DNA of 64,000 nucleotides, taken from assembly GCF_007748035.1 (NCBI RefSeq), contig NZ_CP036278.1, positions 992,001 through 1,056,000 of the forward strand, given 5' to 3'. The position numbers and the translations under genes were made by a program. This stretch comes from Aeoliella mucimassa (GTDB lineage Bacteria; Planctomycetota; Planctomycetia; Pirellulales; Lacipirellulaceae). Shown here one piece after another: positions 1 through 9,105 of the stretch. The notes beneath the pieces are model-generated. The model made no database searches and was not told the DNA's origin. It worked only from the letters and a program-made list of their open reading frames with translations. How positions within the stretch are numbered: the first letter of the stretch is position 1; each line of letters begins with the position of its first letter.

Positions 1-3000
1 GCTGTCCTCCGCCAGCAAGGCGAAGGCCGACTCGATCTGCGGCTCCGTGGAGGTGTCGTCGGTCGATTCGTCTACCGATGTGTTGTCGGCGACGGATGCA
101 CTCAACGCAGCGACTACCGGCGGGGCGGTCAGCGATGCGACCGACGCTTGCACGATGCCTTGAATCTGCTCGGCCGGCAACGCGTACGCATAGATGCGGA
201 AGTCGTCGATGCGACCTTGTAGCGAGGGGTCGGACGCGTACTGCGAATCGCCCAGGTAGTTTTCGGTAGTAACTCCCATGTCGCCCGGCGTGAGCGTCAG
301 GTTGTTATTCACTGCGACCGGAACCCCATCGAGGTACATGGTGCCGGTGCTGCCGGTAAGGGTGATGGCCACGTGGTACCATTGCCCTGCGGAGAGCGAC
401 GGCCCGTCGAGCTGCTGCTCGGTTCCGCTGGAGTTGGTCTTAATGGCGAATCGCAGCGGGCCACTGTTGTTCGACGCCCTGGGGGTGAGGAACATGTTGA
501 CCCCGGTACCGGAGCCGAAGTCGAAAATCCGTGACCAAGTGCCGATCGAGTCGAGATAGAACCAGGTGGCGATCGTCGTGTCGTGCAGTCCGCTGACGAT
601 GCCGGTCGGTAGTTCGGCACGCCCGCCGGTGAGCGCCAGCGCGTTGCCCGACACGCCGGTCTGCCAGTCGGCGGGGCCTTCGATCTCGCCGTGATTGCCT
701 TGGGCCGAGTCGATGAGCGTGGTGCCCGAGTTACTGTTCGCTTCGTACCAGGCAGTGGGAGCCACGATGTCGAGCGTCGCCTCGTCGCTGCCAGCGGTGG
801 TTTCCACGCGCACGGTGGTCGTGCCGGCAATGGCTGGTGCGGTAAGCAGTCCCGACTGGTCGATCTGGCCATCGCCGGCGGTGATCGACCAGACCGCGCC
901 GGTCGACTCCGCGATCGCCTGGCCAAACTGGTCGACCTCCACCACGCTCAATTGCTGTGTGGTCCCCGCGGCCACGAACGCGACGTCGGTCGCAATCGAA
1001 ATCCCGCTGGCGACCTGATCGACCGTCACCTGCACCTCGCTGGTTCGCAGGCTGTCGCTGCTGGTGTCCTCGATGATGACCGTAAACAGGTACTCGCCCG
1101 CCTGGGTGAACGTGGCGGTCGTTTGCTGCGCGGCGTTGTTGCCATTGGTGTCGAACGTCACTTGACCGGGCCCCGAGACGTTCCATGTGTAGATCAAATT
1201 GGCTTCGCTGCTCGACGAACTGGCGTCGACCATCAGTTGAGTGCTAGTGCCAGTGACTGTGCTGGGCGTTGCTGCGGCAGGCGTGGTGATCGTGAGGTAG
1301 TCGCCCAGGTTGTCGCGCCAGATGGTGTAGTCGCCTAGATCGACCACCTGATTGTGGTTGCCATCTGCACGCAAATCGGTGGTCGAGCCGTAGGTGGTGC
1401 GCCAGAGTTCGTAGTCGAGCGGATCGACCACCTGGTCGCCGTTGAAGTCGCCTGCAATTGCGTCGATCACGTAGCTAGCGTCGACGAGCCCCGACCACTC
1501 GCCGTCGTAATTCCGAATGCGAGCAAGGAACGTCGTATCGTCGGTCAGCACCAGCGAGCCACCGCGAACGAGCGATTTGGCCGACGGGTCGAGATCGCCA
1601 TTGAACTGTCGCGGATCGGTCACCCCGTCGGTCGTGTAGTAAATGGTGCCCCGCGGCGAGTCACTATTCAGCGTAACGACCGACGCGTAAGGGACTTCCC
1701 CATCAGCCAGGCTGAACGTGAGGGCCTCTCGGTACAGCCCATCTTGCTCCAGTTGCTCGAGCACCATCGCGTGCCGTGTCGGGAAGTAGGTATCGAGCAG
1801 CCAGTTGACCTCGTTTCGCCAGTCTCCCACGTCGTACGGATTGCTACGTTTCGTGTCGCCCCAGCGGGCCGACTCGGCGATGATTGCTGTCTCGACCTGT
1901 GCAACCCGCTCGTTCATGCGGGCGATGTTCGCTTCGGGGGTGAGCACGCCGTCGCCGAACATCAAGGTCTGTACCCGATCGATAAAGGCTTGTTTATACG
2001 CGGGGTGAGCCAGCAAGTCCTGATGCAAGTAGACCGGATTGAAGAAGTCGTAGTTATCGTCGAGCGGCGTCAGGAACGGGCCGGTGCGGTCGATCGTGTA
2101 AGTGCCATGCAGGCTCCAGGTGAGTTCGCCCGAGCCGAGTGAGTGCTCGTTGTCGTGCAGGAAGAATTGGAAGCCCTGGTCGCCAGTCTCGCGGTCTCGC
2201 ACGCCAAACCAGTTATTCGCCCGATCGTTCCCCAGGAAGGCCGAAATGCCCGTGTCGTGCCCGCCGGTGTAGATGATGATCATCATGTAGTCGATCAAGT
2301 TGTCGACATCGAGCAGCACTTCGAGTCCTTCGTTGCGGGTGCCGTCGGTATTGAGACCCTGCATCGCCCAGTAGTTGTCGGCGTTAGTCGTTGGGCTGTC
2401 GGCCAGGGCCTGCGCTTGCTCGAACAGTTGCCGCCAGGCGACGTCGTTGCCGTCGGCAATCTCGGTGGTGTACTCTTCGGTCGAGTCGGCTTTCACCACG
2501 TCGTAGTCCTCTTCGTCGCCGCCGAAGTAGGTCTCCGCGTAGTGCTCCTGAACCCGCTCCTGAGTCATATAGAGACCCCAGTAATGCCCATTCAGGTATA
2601 GGTGGTAATACCGACTGCGGGTGTAGGGTTGTTCCATGTCGGCCTGGGTATCGCGGGCGAACACTTCGCGCAGGTAGGTGTTCTGCAGCCCATTCACGCT
2701 ATCGCCCCAAGCAGCCCACGAGTAGTTCTGCGCGGTTCGCAAGTCGATCACGTCGTACTTGTCGACTCCTTCCTCACCGAACAGCGGGTAATTCAGCAGC
2801 CCGTCGCCATACTCGCTGCGGAAGTACAATCGCAGCCCATGCTTGGGATTGAAGTCGTTGCGGTTGTAGCCGCCACGGATCCGTAGGCCTGCGTTGGTCG
2901 AGAAGCCCTCGGTGCCGTCGGGATTCACCAGCTCGACCGAGGTCGCTCGTTCCCACTCGCGGCCGCGATTCAGTGCGTTGACGTAGATACCGGTCTGGCT

Positions 3001-4533
3001 GTCGAACAGGTTCGCGAGGTCGGTCGTGAGGGTGATGGTGGGGATCGAGGTCAGTGAGTCCTTGACTGCTTGCTCGCCGTACTGGGCGATGATTTGAGGA
3101 TCGATGCCGTAGTCGAGTAGCTGCCCGTTGATGTCGCCCGGCGTCCAACCCGCAGGGGCCTGGCCGGTGGGCGACTGGTCGACGATGTCGTCGAGGAACA
3201 GGTAGCTCGCTGCCTGTACGAACGACGCTTTGAAGTCCTGCTTCGCTGCGATGGCCCGCAGCGTGGTCGTGCTGTTCACCCGAACGGCTCCGGTGTAGAG
3301 CTGCCCGTTAGTGATTTGCAAGTTGTCGTCGACCGTGGGGGTCGAGCCATCCGTGGTGTAGACGATCGTCGCCCCGGTGGTTTCGGAGGTGATCTCTACC
3401 CACTGCGTCGAATCGTAAAAGCCATGCGGTACGCTAAACGTCGGCTCGGTCGCGAATCCGGCGAAGGTCGCTCCGTTGCCGTACCCTGGAGTCGGGGTGT
3501 CGAAGTACCCCACGCCGGTCAGGTTGCCAATCTGCGCTCCGCCGGTTATCAGCTCGGGCACGATCAAAAAGTCGCTGCTCGTCGCCGAGCGGTTCAGGGC
3601 GTGGATCGCCAGTACGTTGTCGCCTTCCTCGAGCGCACCGAGCGCGGAGGTCAGGTCGAACTCCTCAAACACAATTGCGTCGTAGTCGTCGTGAATCGAA
3701 GTGGCCGTGGAATTCCATGCCCGACTAGCGGGTGCGTTGACTGATGCGACTTCGACTCCGTTCAGGTAGGCGACGAAGCCGTCGTCGTACTTCAAGTTCA
3801 TCGTCAGCTGCGTGATGCCTTCAAGCGACTCCACGGTGAACGGCACCCGCACGTACAACGACGTAGTACCCGCGGGCACCTCGGTGCTGTACTGCCCCAC
3901 GAAGGTGGGAGCTCCGGTGCCCGACTCGAAGCCAAACCCACTAGGGCCAGCGATGTCGAACGTGCTGTCGTCGAACGCCAGGTCGGTCCAGCTTGCGTCG
4001 TACGCCGCGGAGGTCGGTTGCCAGGCCCGGGCGGTATCGCCTTCGGCGATGAGCGTCAGCGAGTTGCTCGACATCTCGAGCCCGTACGAAATGTCCTCCA
4101 CCTGCGGCGGGAACTCCGGCGCGAACGCGTCGATCACGGTCACGCCGTCGATGTCAATTAACCCTAGGTACTCTCCGTCGGCCGAAAGCTTGAAGTTAGT
4201 ATGCAGCTCGCCGTTCGGGGCCACGGTGTCTTTGTCCGACGCAAACACCAGCTGAAACTCACCGGGCTCAATCGCATAGCCTGCTGGGAACTGCCATTTG
4301 GTCGGTTCGCTCGCGTCGTCGGTCAGGTAGAGTCCCTGCAGATCGATCGTCGAGGTCGTCGGATTGTACAGCTCGAGCCAGTCCGCCGAGTCGCCTTGGT
4401 AGTCTTCGAGCGTGTTGTCGTTCGAAGCCATGATCTCCGTGATCCGCAGACCGGCTGCGTCGAGCAGGCAGCGATCTTCGAGTCGCTGCAGGCGAAGCCG
4501 CCGCGACCTGTTTCCGGACTTGTCGCCAAGCAT
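1..4533 (-). CDS. Giant secreted CotH-like protein with lamin-tail, dockerin-like and LamG domains (3' end outside window)
   Basis: About 1,511 codons are in the window and the frame is still open at base 1, so the C-terminus is missing. The chosen ATG has a GGGGAAAGG ribosome site and starts a short basic leader ending in RLEDRCLLDAAG, an N-terminal style common in large planctomycete surface proteins. In order: lamin-tail domain (about residues 28-138, starting ITEIMASND), a jelly-roll-like stretch, a chitobiase-type domain, a CotH-kinase-like region (about 494-920, with GLRIRGGYNR and FFLHDNEHSLG), a dockerin-like calcium-binding pair (about 1024-1081, DFNGDQVVDPLDYELWR), an Ig/PKD-like region and a LamG/concanavalin-like domain (about 1257-1454). 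It is probably exported and binds polymer or matrix. CotH proteins of spore coats are protein kinases, but activity here is only inferred. Confidence 0.85.
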   Translation of the reverse strand, partial: MLGDKSGNRSRRLRLQRLEDRCLLDAAGLRITEIMASNDNTLEDYQGDSADWLELYNPTTSTIDLQGLYLTDDASEPTKWQFPAGYAIEPGEFQLVFASDKDTVAPNGELHTNFKLSADGEYLGLIDIDGVTVIDAFAPEFPPQVEDISYGLEMSSNSLTLIAEGDTARAWQPTSAAYDASWTDLAFDDSTFDIAGPSGFGFESGTGAPTFVGQYSTEVPAGTTSLYVRVPFTVESLEGITQLTMNLKYDDGFVAYLNGVEVASVNAPASRAWNSTATSIHDDYDAIVFEEFDLTSALGALEEGDNVLAIHALNRSATSSDFLIVPELITGGAQIGNLTGVGYFDTPTPGYGNGATFAGFATEPTFSVPHGFYDSTQWVEITSETTGATIVYTTDGSTPTVDDNLQITNGQLYTGAVRVNSTTTLRAIAAKQDFKASFVQAASYLFLDDIVDQSPTGQAPAGWTPGDINGQLLDYGIDPQIIAQYGEQAVKDSLTSIPTITLTTDLANLFDSQTGIYVNALNRGREWERATSVELVNPDGTEGFSTNAGLRIRGGYNRNDFNPKHGLRLYFRSEYGDGLLNYPLFGEEGVDKYDVIDLRTAQNYSWAAWGDSVNGLQNTYLREVFARDTQADMEQPYTRSRYYHLYLNGHYWGLYMTQERVQEHYAETYFGGDEEDYDVVKADSTEEYTTEIADGNDVAWRQLFEQAQALADSPTTNADNYWAMQGLNTDGTRNEGLEVLLDVDNLIDYMMIIIYTGGHDTGISAFLGNDRANNWFGVRDRETGDQGFQFFLHDNEHSLGSGELTWSLHGTYTIDRTGPFLTPLDDNYDFFNPVYLHQDLLAHPAYKQAFIDRVQTLMFGDGVLTPEANIARMNERVAQVETAIIAESARWGDTKRSNPYDVGDWRNEVNWLLDTYFPTRHAMVLEQLEQDGLYREALTFSLADGEVPYASVVTLNSDSPRGTIYYTTDGVTDPRQFNGDLDPSAKSLVRGGSLVLTDDTTFLARIRNYDGEWSGLVDASYVIDAIAGDFNGDQVVDPLDYELWRTTYGSTTDLRADGNHNQVVDLGDYTIWRDNLGDYLTITTPAAATPSTVTGTSTQLMVDASSSSSEANLIYTWNVSGPGQVTFDTNGNNAAQQTTATFTQAGEYLFTVIIEDTSSDSLRTSEVQVTVDQVASGISIATDVAFVAAGTTQQLSVVEVDQFGQAIAESTGAVWSITAGDGQIDQSGLLTAPAIAGTTTVRVETTAGSDEATLDIVAPTAWYEANSNSGTTLIDSAQGNHGEIEGPADWQTGVSGNALALTGGRAELPTGIVSGLHDTTIATWFYLDSIGTWSRIFDFGSGTGVNMFLTPRASNNSGPLRFAIKTNSSGTEQQLDGPSLSAGQWYHVAITLTGSTGTMYLDGVPVAVNNNLTLTPGDMGVTTENYLGDSQYASDPSLQGRIDDFRIYAYALPAEQIQGIVQASVASLTAPPVVAALSASVADNTSVDESTDDTSTEPQIESAFALLAEDS

Positions 4534-4877
4534 CCAATCCGACCTTTCCCCCTTCCGAGGGAAGGGTGAAACCAAGCTGTTACGAGTGTGAATCGACGAG
4601 ATACAAAAGCCAAGCCAGCATCTGAGAGCCGACTTGGAAAAGTATTAATTTTTATGATAAACACTACGGCCGGCCGTGTCCAGAAAAGTGGGTTACTGGT
4701 CGCTAGCTTGCAAGAAAACGCCCCGCTGTGGGGGTTGGTTCAATATTGGGCTGTCCTCCGTTTGGGTGAGGGGAGTTGGGGGAATCGGTTTACCCCTGTC
4801 CGCTGGCAGGCGAAAAGGGCCCCGCCGACAGTCCGGCGAGGCCCTCACGCGCAGGTTTCTCAAGGTCTACTGCTAAG
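4534..4877. other. Intergenic region with terminator only
   Basis: This gap lies between the giant CotH-like gene and the CAP-like gene, both on the minus strand. It holds the terminator hairpin at 4813-4844 and the ribosome site and presumed promoter of the giant gene. No convincing short gene or RNA was seen. Confidence 0.5.
4813..4844 (-). terminator. Rho-independent terminator of the CAP-like gene
   Basis: On the minus strand GGGCC-T-CGCCG pairs with CGGCG-G-GGCCC around a six-base loop and is followed directly by TTTT. It begins about 33 bases after the stop codon of the CAP-like gene, where a terminator is expected. Confidence 0.75.
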
Positions 4878-5561
4878 CTAGCGAACCAGCAGGCAGCAGT
4901 ACCAACCGTCGCGGCCTTGCACCATGGCGGCCCCGCCGTAGGTGCCGGGCTCGTCCAGGCAGCAGCTCAGGAATCGGCCATTCGTCCAGCCGACCCCTTC
5001 GCACTTGGCTCCGCCAAGCGAACCACCGATGTGATTCTTGTAGCCGCGCTGGGCAGCAATGGTTGCCTTACGCAGAGCGAGTGCCTGCAACGCGGGATCG
5101 GGCAGCAGTGCTCCGTAGCCTTGCTTGCGACGTTCGGTGTTCGCCTTGTCGAGCGCGGTCACTCCGTCGCTATGACTGAACGACTTGTTCGAACGCACCA
5201 GGTTGCCGACGATGTTCGTCGCGACCGGCTCTTGCGATTCTCCCTCGACCGCAGTTTCAGGCGTGACCACCTTGTTAGCCGTCACCTTCTTAGGTGCCGA
5301 CTCCGCTGGTGCCGCGGCTTCCGTCGGAGTGGCTTCAGTGGCCGGGGCGGCTGGCGCCTTGCTGTTCGCCTGTGTGATGGCTGCTCGCTGGCTGGCCGAA
5401 AGTTTGCCGACGGGCACTCCGTCGATCGCCACGATTCGCTCGCCTGGTTTCAGTTCGATTCCGCTCAGGTCCACGCCATTCAAGTTGTTGGCGGCCATCG
5501 CCTGGCCGAACATCAACCCCGCCAGGGCGAGTGCGGCAGTCCATCGATACCCAAAATTCAT
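4878..5561 (-). CDS. Secreted CAP/SCP-like domain protein
   Basis: 227 residues. The ATG at 5561 follows an AGAGGAGG ribosome site and starts a clear signal peptide (MNFGYRWTAALALAGLMFGQAMA). A Pro/Ala-rich linker follows, then a C-terminal domain with NTERRKQGYGALLPDPALQ and HIGGSLGGAKCEGVGW, which resembles a short CAP (cysteine-rich secretory protein) domain. The last 40 residues carry five cysteines in CC-type pairs (SCCLDEP, WYCCLLV), suggesting disulfides outside the cytoplasm. The reading frame continues upstream to 5702, but that extension lacks a ribosome site. The gene is monocistronic, with a terminator just downstream. The function of bacterial CAP proteins is poorly known. Confidence 0.75.
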   Translation of the reverse strand: MNFGYRWTAALALAGLMFGQAMAANNLNGVDLSGIELKPGERIVAIDGVPVGKLSASQRAAITQANSKAPAAPATEATPTEAAAPAESAPKKVTANKVVTPETAVEGESQEPVATNIVGNLVRSNKSFSHSDGVTALDKANTERRKQGYGALLPDPALQALALRKATIAAQRGYKNHIGGSLGGAKCEGVGWTNGRFLSCCLDEPGTYGGAAMVQGRDGWYCCLLVR

Positions 5562-5710
5562 CGTACGCCTCCTCTGTAACGTCAAACAAAATCGCCAGGC
5601 AGGAAACCGGACCCGCCCGTCAGGTATTCTGTTAAAGCAGAGAATCTGGGGCGACGCTACCGGTCGGTGGGGCTGGGCACGGCAATCCGGCGTTTTCCGC
5701 ACCCGAAATA

Positions 5711-5745
5711 GATTCCCAATTTTCCCACCGATGGGAAAATTGAAT
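5711..5745. repeat. Palindrome 1 of the ATAGATTCCCA family
   Basis: CAATTTTCCCA and TGGGAAAATTG form a perfect 11-bp stem around a CCGA loop, flanked outside by GATTC and GAATC. The left arm is preceded by AAATAGATTCCCA, shared with the two later palindromes. Confidence 0.75.
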
Positions 5746-5783
5746 CGGCACGCACTCTACAAAACCAGTGGTTTTTGCTCGCG

Positions 5784-5826
5784 AATAGATTCCCATTCCC
5801 AATAACGCATCGAGTGGGAATCTATT
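5784..5826. repeat. Palindrome 2 of the ATAGATTCCCA family
   Basis: AATAGATTCCCA (5784-5795) is perfectly inverted as TGGGAATCTATT (5815-5826), a 12-bp stem with a 19-base loop. It carries the same core as the palindromes at 5711 and 5898. Confidence 0.8.
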
Positions 5827-5897
5827 TTCGCGGTGGGAATCAATCGCAAGTCGTTAGTGGGTAGTGGTTTACATCGATCCCTCCAGCAAAATGGCCC

Positions 5898-5929
5898 AAA
5901 ATAGATTCCCACCCATGGGAAACTATTTT
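5898..5929. repeat. Palindrome 3 of the ATAGATTCCCA family
   Basis: AAAATAG-A-TTCCCA pairs with TGGGAA-A-CTATTTT around a CCCA loop, with one A/A mismatch in the stem. It carries the same AATAGATTCCCA core as the other two. Confidence 0.8.
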
Positions 5930-6022
5930 GGGGAGGAGTCAGGAAACAGGATTCGGGGGGCAGGGAAGTTTGGGATTTATGATTTATGAATGATGATTTC
6001 TGACTTGCGGATGTCATCTTGA

Positions 6023-6116
6023 AGGAGCTTCCAGCGACTGAAAGATCTCAGCCCGCCACTTCGAACGTGTCACCAACGAGCGCCCCGTAGGATGTGGTCC
6101 AGGAGCTTCCAGCGAC
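6023..6116. repeat. 16-bp direct repeat AGGAGCTTCCAGCGAC (6023-6038 and 6101-6116)
   Basis: The two copies are identical and 78 bases apart. The intervening sequence is not related to the flanks. Their origin is not clear. Confidence 0.7.
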
Positions 6117-6462
6117 GCAGACCCATCACCCGCGTTACCCACGCGCGCAGCAGCGAACGCCCGCGCAAACAACCCTTCGCCTGCGCGTCGATGCTGTCAT
6201 TCGATAGAACTCACAATCGGCTAACCCATTCCATCCTCCAACAGCGAACAACGGACGACAAACAACGAACAATACACTACCTGTCCATTGGAACACCACA
6301 GGTGGCCAATTCCTAGCGAAAACTGGAAAGAACAAAACACCAATTTCACCCTCTCGCTTGCGGCCAATAAAGAGACACGGGTCGGGCTATCAGGCCCGGG
6401 GAGGGTAGCACCAGAGAAACTCGCGACAATCAAGCCAGTATGGCAGAGAGACGCCGAGCAAC

Positions 6463-6533
6463 TGGGTAGCACCGACAGCTGGGCGGACTACCCATGGCCA
6501 CTTCGCAGAACGCACCACGCCCAGTTGTCGGTG
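6463..6533. repeat. Nested inverted repeats
   Basis: CACCGACAGCTGGGCG (6470-6485) is inverted with one mismatch at 6518-6533, giving a 16-bp stem with a 32-base loop. Its left arm sits in a smaller hairpin, TGGGTAG (6463) with CTACCCA (6488), so the two folds would be mutually exclusive. Confidence 0.6.
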
Positions 6534-6843
6534 GGCGAAGCCCAAGCGGTCGAGAGGCAATCCATCCGTGATAGTCCATGTCCATCCGTGTCTAAAACAA
6601 AACCAACTTAAACGTCCCAGGCTCCGCCATTACCCTGGGGGATGCTCGATTCTTCGGGGAATGGTGACACACCATGCCAAGCATTCAACTCACTGCTGGT
6701 GATTCGTTAACGTGGCGAGTCATGATCGACCCGTTGTTGCCGCTATCCGATCTCGAAAGGCTGCCCGCGACAGGCCAGCAGTGGCACACGAGCGATCATT
6801 CATAAAGACTTGGCAGCGATATCAGGACCGTGGAACGTGATCC

Positions 6844-7224
6844 TTAGGTCTTCCAGTTCGAGCTGCCATCCTCTGCGTATATTTCGGACTCATCGCCTTG
6901 CACTTTTGCACCGAGCGCCCGCGCGATGCGAACCATCTTGCCAATGATTTCCGGATCAGGGTTTTTGACAATAATGGAACCTCGCCAGTAGTCGAACCAT
7001 GCCATGTTACCGGCTAATTCGTGACCCGAGTAAGCTGTCCAGACACTGAGTCCCTCCCCCTCCGCTCTAAGAACATTTCCGTTCGGGAGTTGGGCTTCGG
7101 CAAATCCATCGAATCGCATCTCTGGATCACTTGCGACATAGGCCAGCCACTCGTCGAGACGAATCGCAGGGCCGTCTTTGTCGAAGTGGTGTTCTTTGCG
7201 AGTAATGTGCAGGTCGTATCCCAT
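6844..7224 (-). CDS. Small conserved hypothetical protein, MGYDLHITR type
   Basis: 126 residues with no signal peptide or membrane segment, so cytoplasmic. The N-terminus MGYDLHITRKEHH and the aromatic, acidic composition match a family of small unknown proteins that I recall from bacterial accessory loci and that may include immunity-like proteins. That link is an inference. No strong ribosome site precedes the ATG. It stands alone, divergent from the membrane protein gene to its right. Confidence 0.6.
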   Translation of the reverse strand: MGYDLHITRKEHHFDKDGPAIRLDEWLAYVASDPEMRFDGFAEAQLPNGNVLRAEGEGLSVWTAYSGHELAGNMAWFDYWRGSIIVKNPDPEIIGKMVRIARALGAKVQGDESEIYAEDGSSNWKT

Positions 7225-7520
7225 GGTTCGTTAGGATGTCAGCACGACGCTCGAAGGCGGTAGTGTTTATAGATGTTATTGCCATTGTAGCAGGAAACAC
7301 CAAACGCAATGGCGACAAGCAGGTGCACAATCGCCGAGCCATTTGCGACGAGCGGCATTGATCCACCAAAAGTCCTCGCCGGGAATGGTTTTGCTTGAGA
7401 ACACCACGGGAGCTTCCTAGAATCAATGTAGGCTTGCCGCTGGGTAGTGTGAACGTGGTTTCAGCGGATAGTCAGATTGGCAATCGCACAGGGGGAGTGT
7501 CTGCGGTCGACACGGTGAAG

Positions 7521-8336
7521 ATGGGCTCCAAGCAGCAACTTTTCTACTTGTACGTTGGGTTGCATTGTGTGCTGCTCGTAGGGGTGATTGCTTTAACACA
7601 GCGTTGGTGTGAATCGGTGCCAGTGGCTCTGAGTCGCTTCTGGGACTTGAGCAATGTTTTTATCGTGGTAGCCCACAGCGAGGCAGCATTGATGGCCTTG
7701 TGGGTTGCTTGCGGAGGGGCCATGAAGCCCTGGCGTTTGCTGGCTGCTACCGCCATGGTGTGTGGAACGGAGTTTGGCTTGCGATTCACACCCCAGGCGG
7801 CACCACTGTTGTCGCACGCATTGGTGTCGCAATTGCTGATGACAGCAATCGTGCTTCTGCTGATTCGGAGCTTGGTGATCTTGTTGGTCCGGGCTCGTAG
7901 CGAGTTGGGCCAGTCTCGTTTTCGTGGCTTTAATCTGGCGAGCTTGTTGTTGTGGATTAGCGTTGTATGTGTCGTGCTGGCAATTGCTCGTCGGCTGCCA
8001 TCGGTTGCTGTGGTGATTGCTTTGCTCGAGAAATCAGAGTTCGCCATTGAGTGTTTCACGTTTGCCGTGGCTGCGGCCATCGCCGCTTGGGCCGCATTGG
8101 GTAGGCAGCCTGCTTTGCTGCGATATGCGTTGCTGCTGATCACATGCGGAATGCTATTTGCGATCAACTCGCCAATCGGCAACGCAAGCTACTGGGCCTC
8201 TAGCTGGCGATGGCAGTCGGGCTTGTCCATCTACGTTGGCTATCCATTGCTGATCGTGATCTGGTTGATGCCGCTGCGGATGTTAGGTTTTCGTCTCAAT
8301 CTGGAGATGGCGATCGTTTCAAGTGACTCCCTATAG
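7521..8336 (+). CDS. Multi-pass membrane protein of unknown function
   Basis: 271 residues from the ATG at 7521, or longer from a TTG at 7395; neither has a strong ribosome site and the start is uncertain. About seven hydrophobic segments are visible, beginning LFYLYVGLHCVLLVGVIAL. Basic loops such as LVRARSELGQSRFRGFN suggest an inner-membrane protein. No catalytic motif was recognised. It lies next to another unknown membrane protein on the same strand. Confidence 0.6.
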   Translation: MGSKQQLFYLYVGLHCVLLVGVIALTQRWCESVPVALSRFWDLSNVFIVVAHSEAALMALWVACGGAMKPWRLLAATAMVCGTEFGLRFTPQAAPLLSHALVSQLLMTAIVLLLIRSLVILLVRARSELGQSRFRGFNLASLLLWISVVCVVLAIARRLPSVAVVIALLEKSEFAIECFTFAVAAAIAAWAALGRQPALLRYALLLITCGMLFAINSPIGNASYWASSWRWQSGLSIYVGYPLLIVIWLMPLRMLGFRLNLEMAIVSSDSL

Positions 8337-8433
8337 TTAGCAAGTCATCCACCATGTCAATCCAATTCCGCCAGGAGCAAACCGCAACGGGGAAGCTACT
8401 GCTGATTGCTGTAAGAGGCTAGAGTCTCCTGGT

Positions 8434-8961
8434 ATGCTCCTCATCGATTTACTCACATCCATGAAAACCGTTTATCCCTTCGAGATTCCGCCAGCCGTTG
8501 CTGATTCAATTCCGGCGGCCAATTTTGATGGCTACTCGTATGCCGATGTGAAGTTTCACGGCCGCTGGGATGGCATTCTGGTGATCAATGCCGATCGCCA
8601 ATGCATTGGTGTGTATGTGGGGCGTCGGATTGTCGAGTATTCACTTCCATTCGCACCCACAGAAATCGAAGCGTTGCGGCCCGCATCGTTGGCGAATCGC
8701 TGGCTGGCCAGCATTCCGGCTGGGTGGAGTCCCTACAATCTGGCTCTCTGCACGATTTGGATTGCGTTTCCGGTGCTCTTCCTGTTGGGGATGACTCTAA
8801 CCGCGTGGTTCCTCGTGCTGCTCATTCCGCTCTTTGGCGTGTGCTCCATCGCCCTATTCAGCATCCGAGGTTTTCCATTCGGGCGGGGGCCGACCTTCCT
8901 GTTTGGGCTCGGCATGGTCATGGCCTCTGTGTTAGTGTTGGCCATGCGAGGGTTTTCGTAA
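8434..8961 (+). CDS. Small membrane protein of unknown function
   Basis: 175 residues from the ATG at 8434; a second ATG at 8461 (MKTVYPFEIPP) is possible. The N-terminal half is soluble, with VYVGRRIVEYSLPFAPTE. The C-terminal half has about three membrane segments (ALCTIWIAFPVLFLLGM, LTAWFLVLLIPLFGVC, FLFGLGMVMASVLVLAM). It is 97 bases downstream of the preceding membrane protein gene and could share its transcript. Confidence 0.6.
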   Translation: MLLIDLLTSMKTVYPFEIPPAVADSIPAANFDGYSYADVKFHGRWDGILVINADRQCIGVYVGRRIVEYSLPFAPTEIEALRPASLANRWLASIPAGWSPYNLALCTIWIAFPVLFLLGMTLTAWFLVLLIPLFGVCSIALFSIRGFPFGRGPTFLFGLGMVMASVLVLAMRGFS

Positions 8962-9053
8962 CCCTGCAACGAGCCACATTAGACAATGCCGATATTTCTA
9001 GCGTTGCCTTCGCTAAGACCATCGAGTACTTACTTTCAATATCCGACTCTCTC

Positions 9054-9105
9054 ACCATTCACTCCACCGACAGCTTATAAACCATCGCCATTTCGTTCGG
9101 GGCGT
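9054..9105. repeat. 52-bp direct repeat, left copy
   Basis: ACCATTCACTCCACCGACAG onward matches 10394-10445 with one mismatch over 52 bases. This copy covers the stop codon of the DUF4261/DUF2314 gene, whose last 10 residues it encodes in a different frame from the fucosidase copy. Confidence 0.9.

Larger units (their letters stand above)
5562..6843. other. Long non-coding region rich in inverted and direct repeats
   Basis: Nearly 1.3 kb lies between the CAP-like gene and a small hypothetical gene, and I could not support any coding frame in it. It contains three related palindromes (5711-5929), a 16-bp direct repeat (6023 and 6101), nested inverted repeats (6463-6533) and a doubled TCCATCCGTG motif (6561 and 6581). 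The mix looks like accumulated repeat debris or regulatory DNA rather than a degraded gene. Confidence 0.6.

Noticed and set aside
691-2601. Several plus-strand frames within the giant CotH-like gene
   Set aside because: They all overlap the continuous minus-strand frame with recognised domains.
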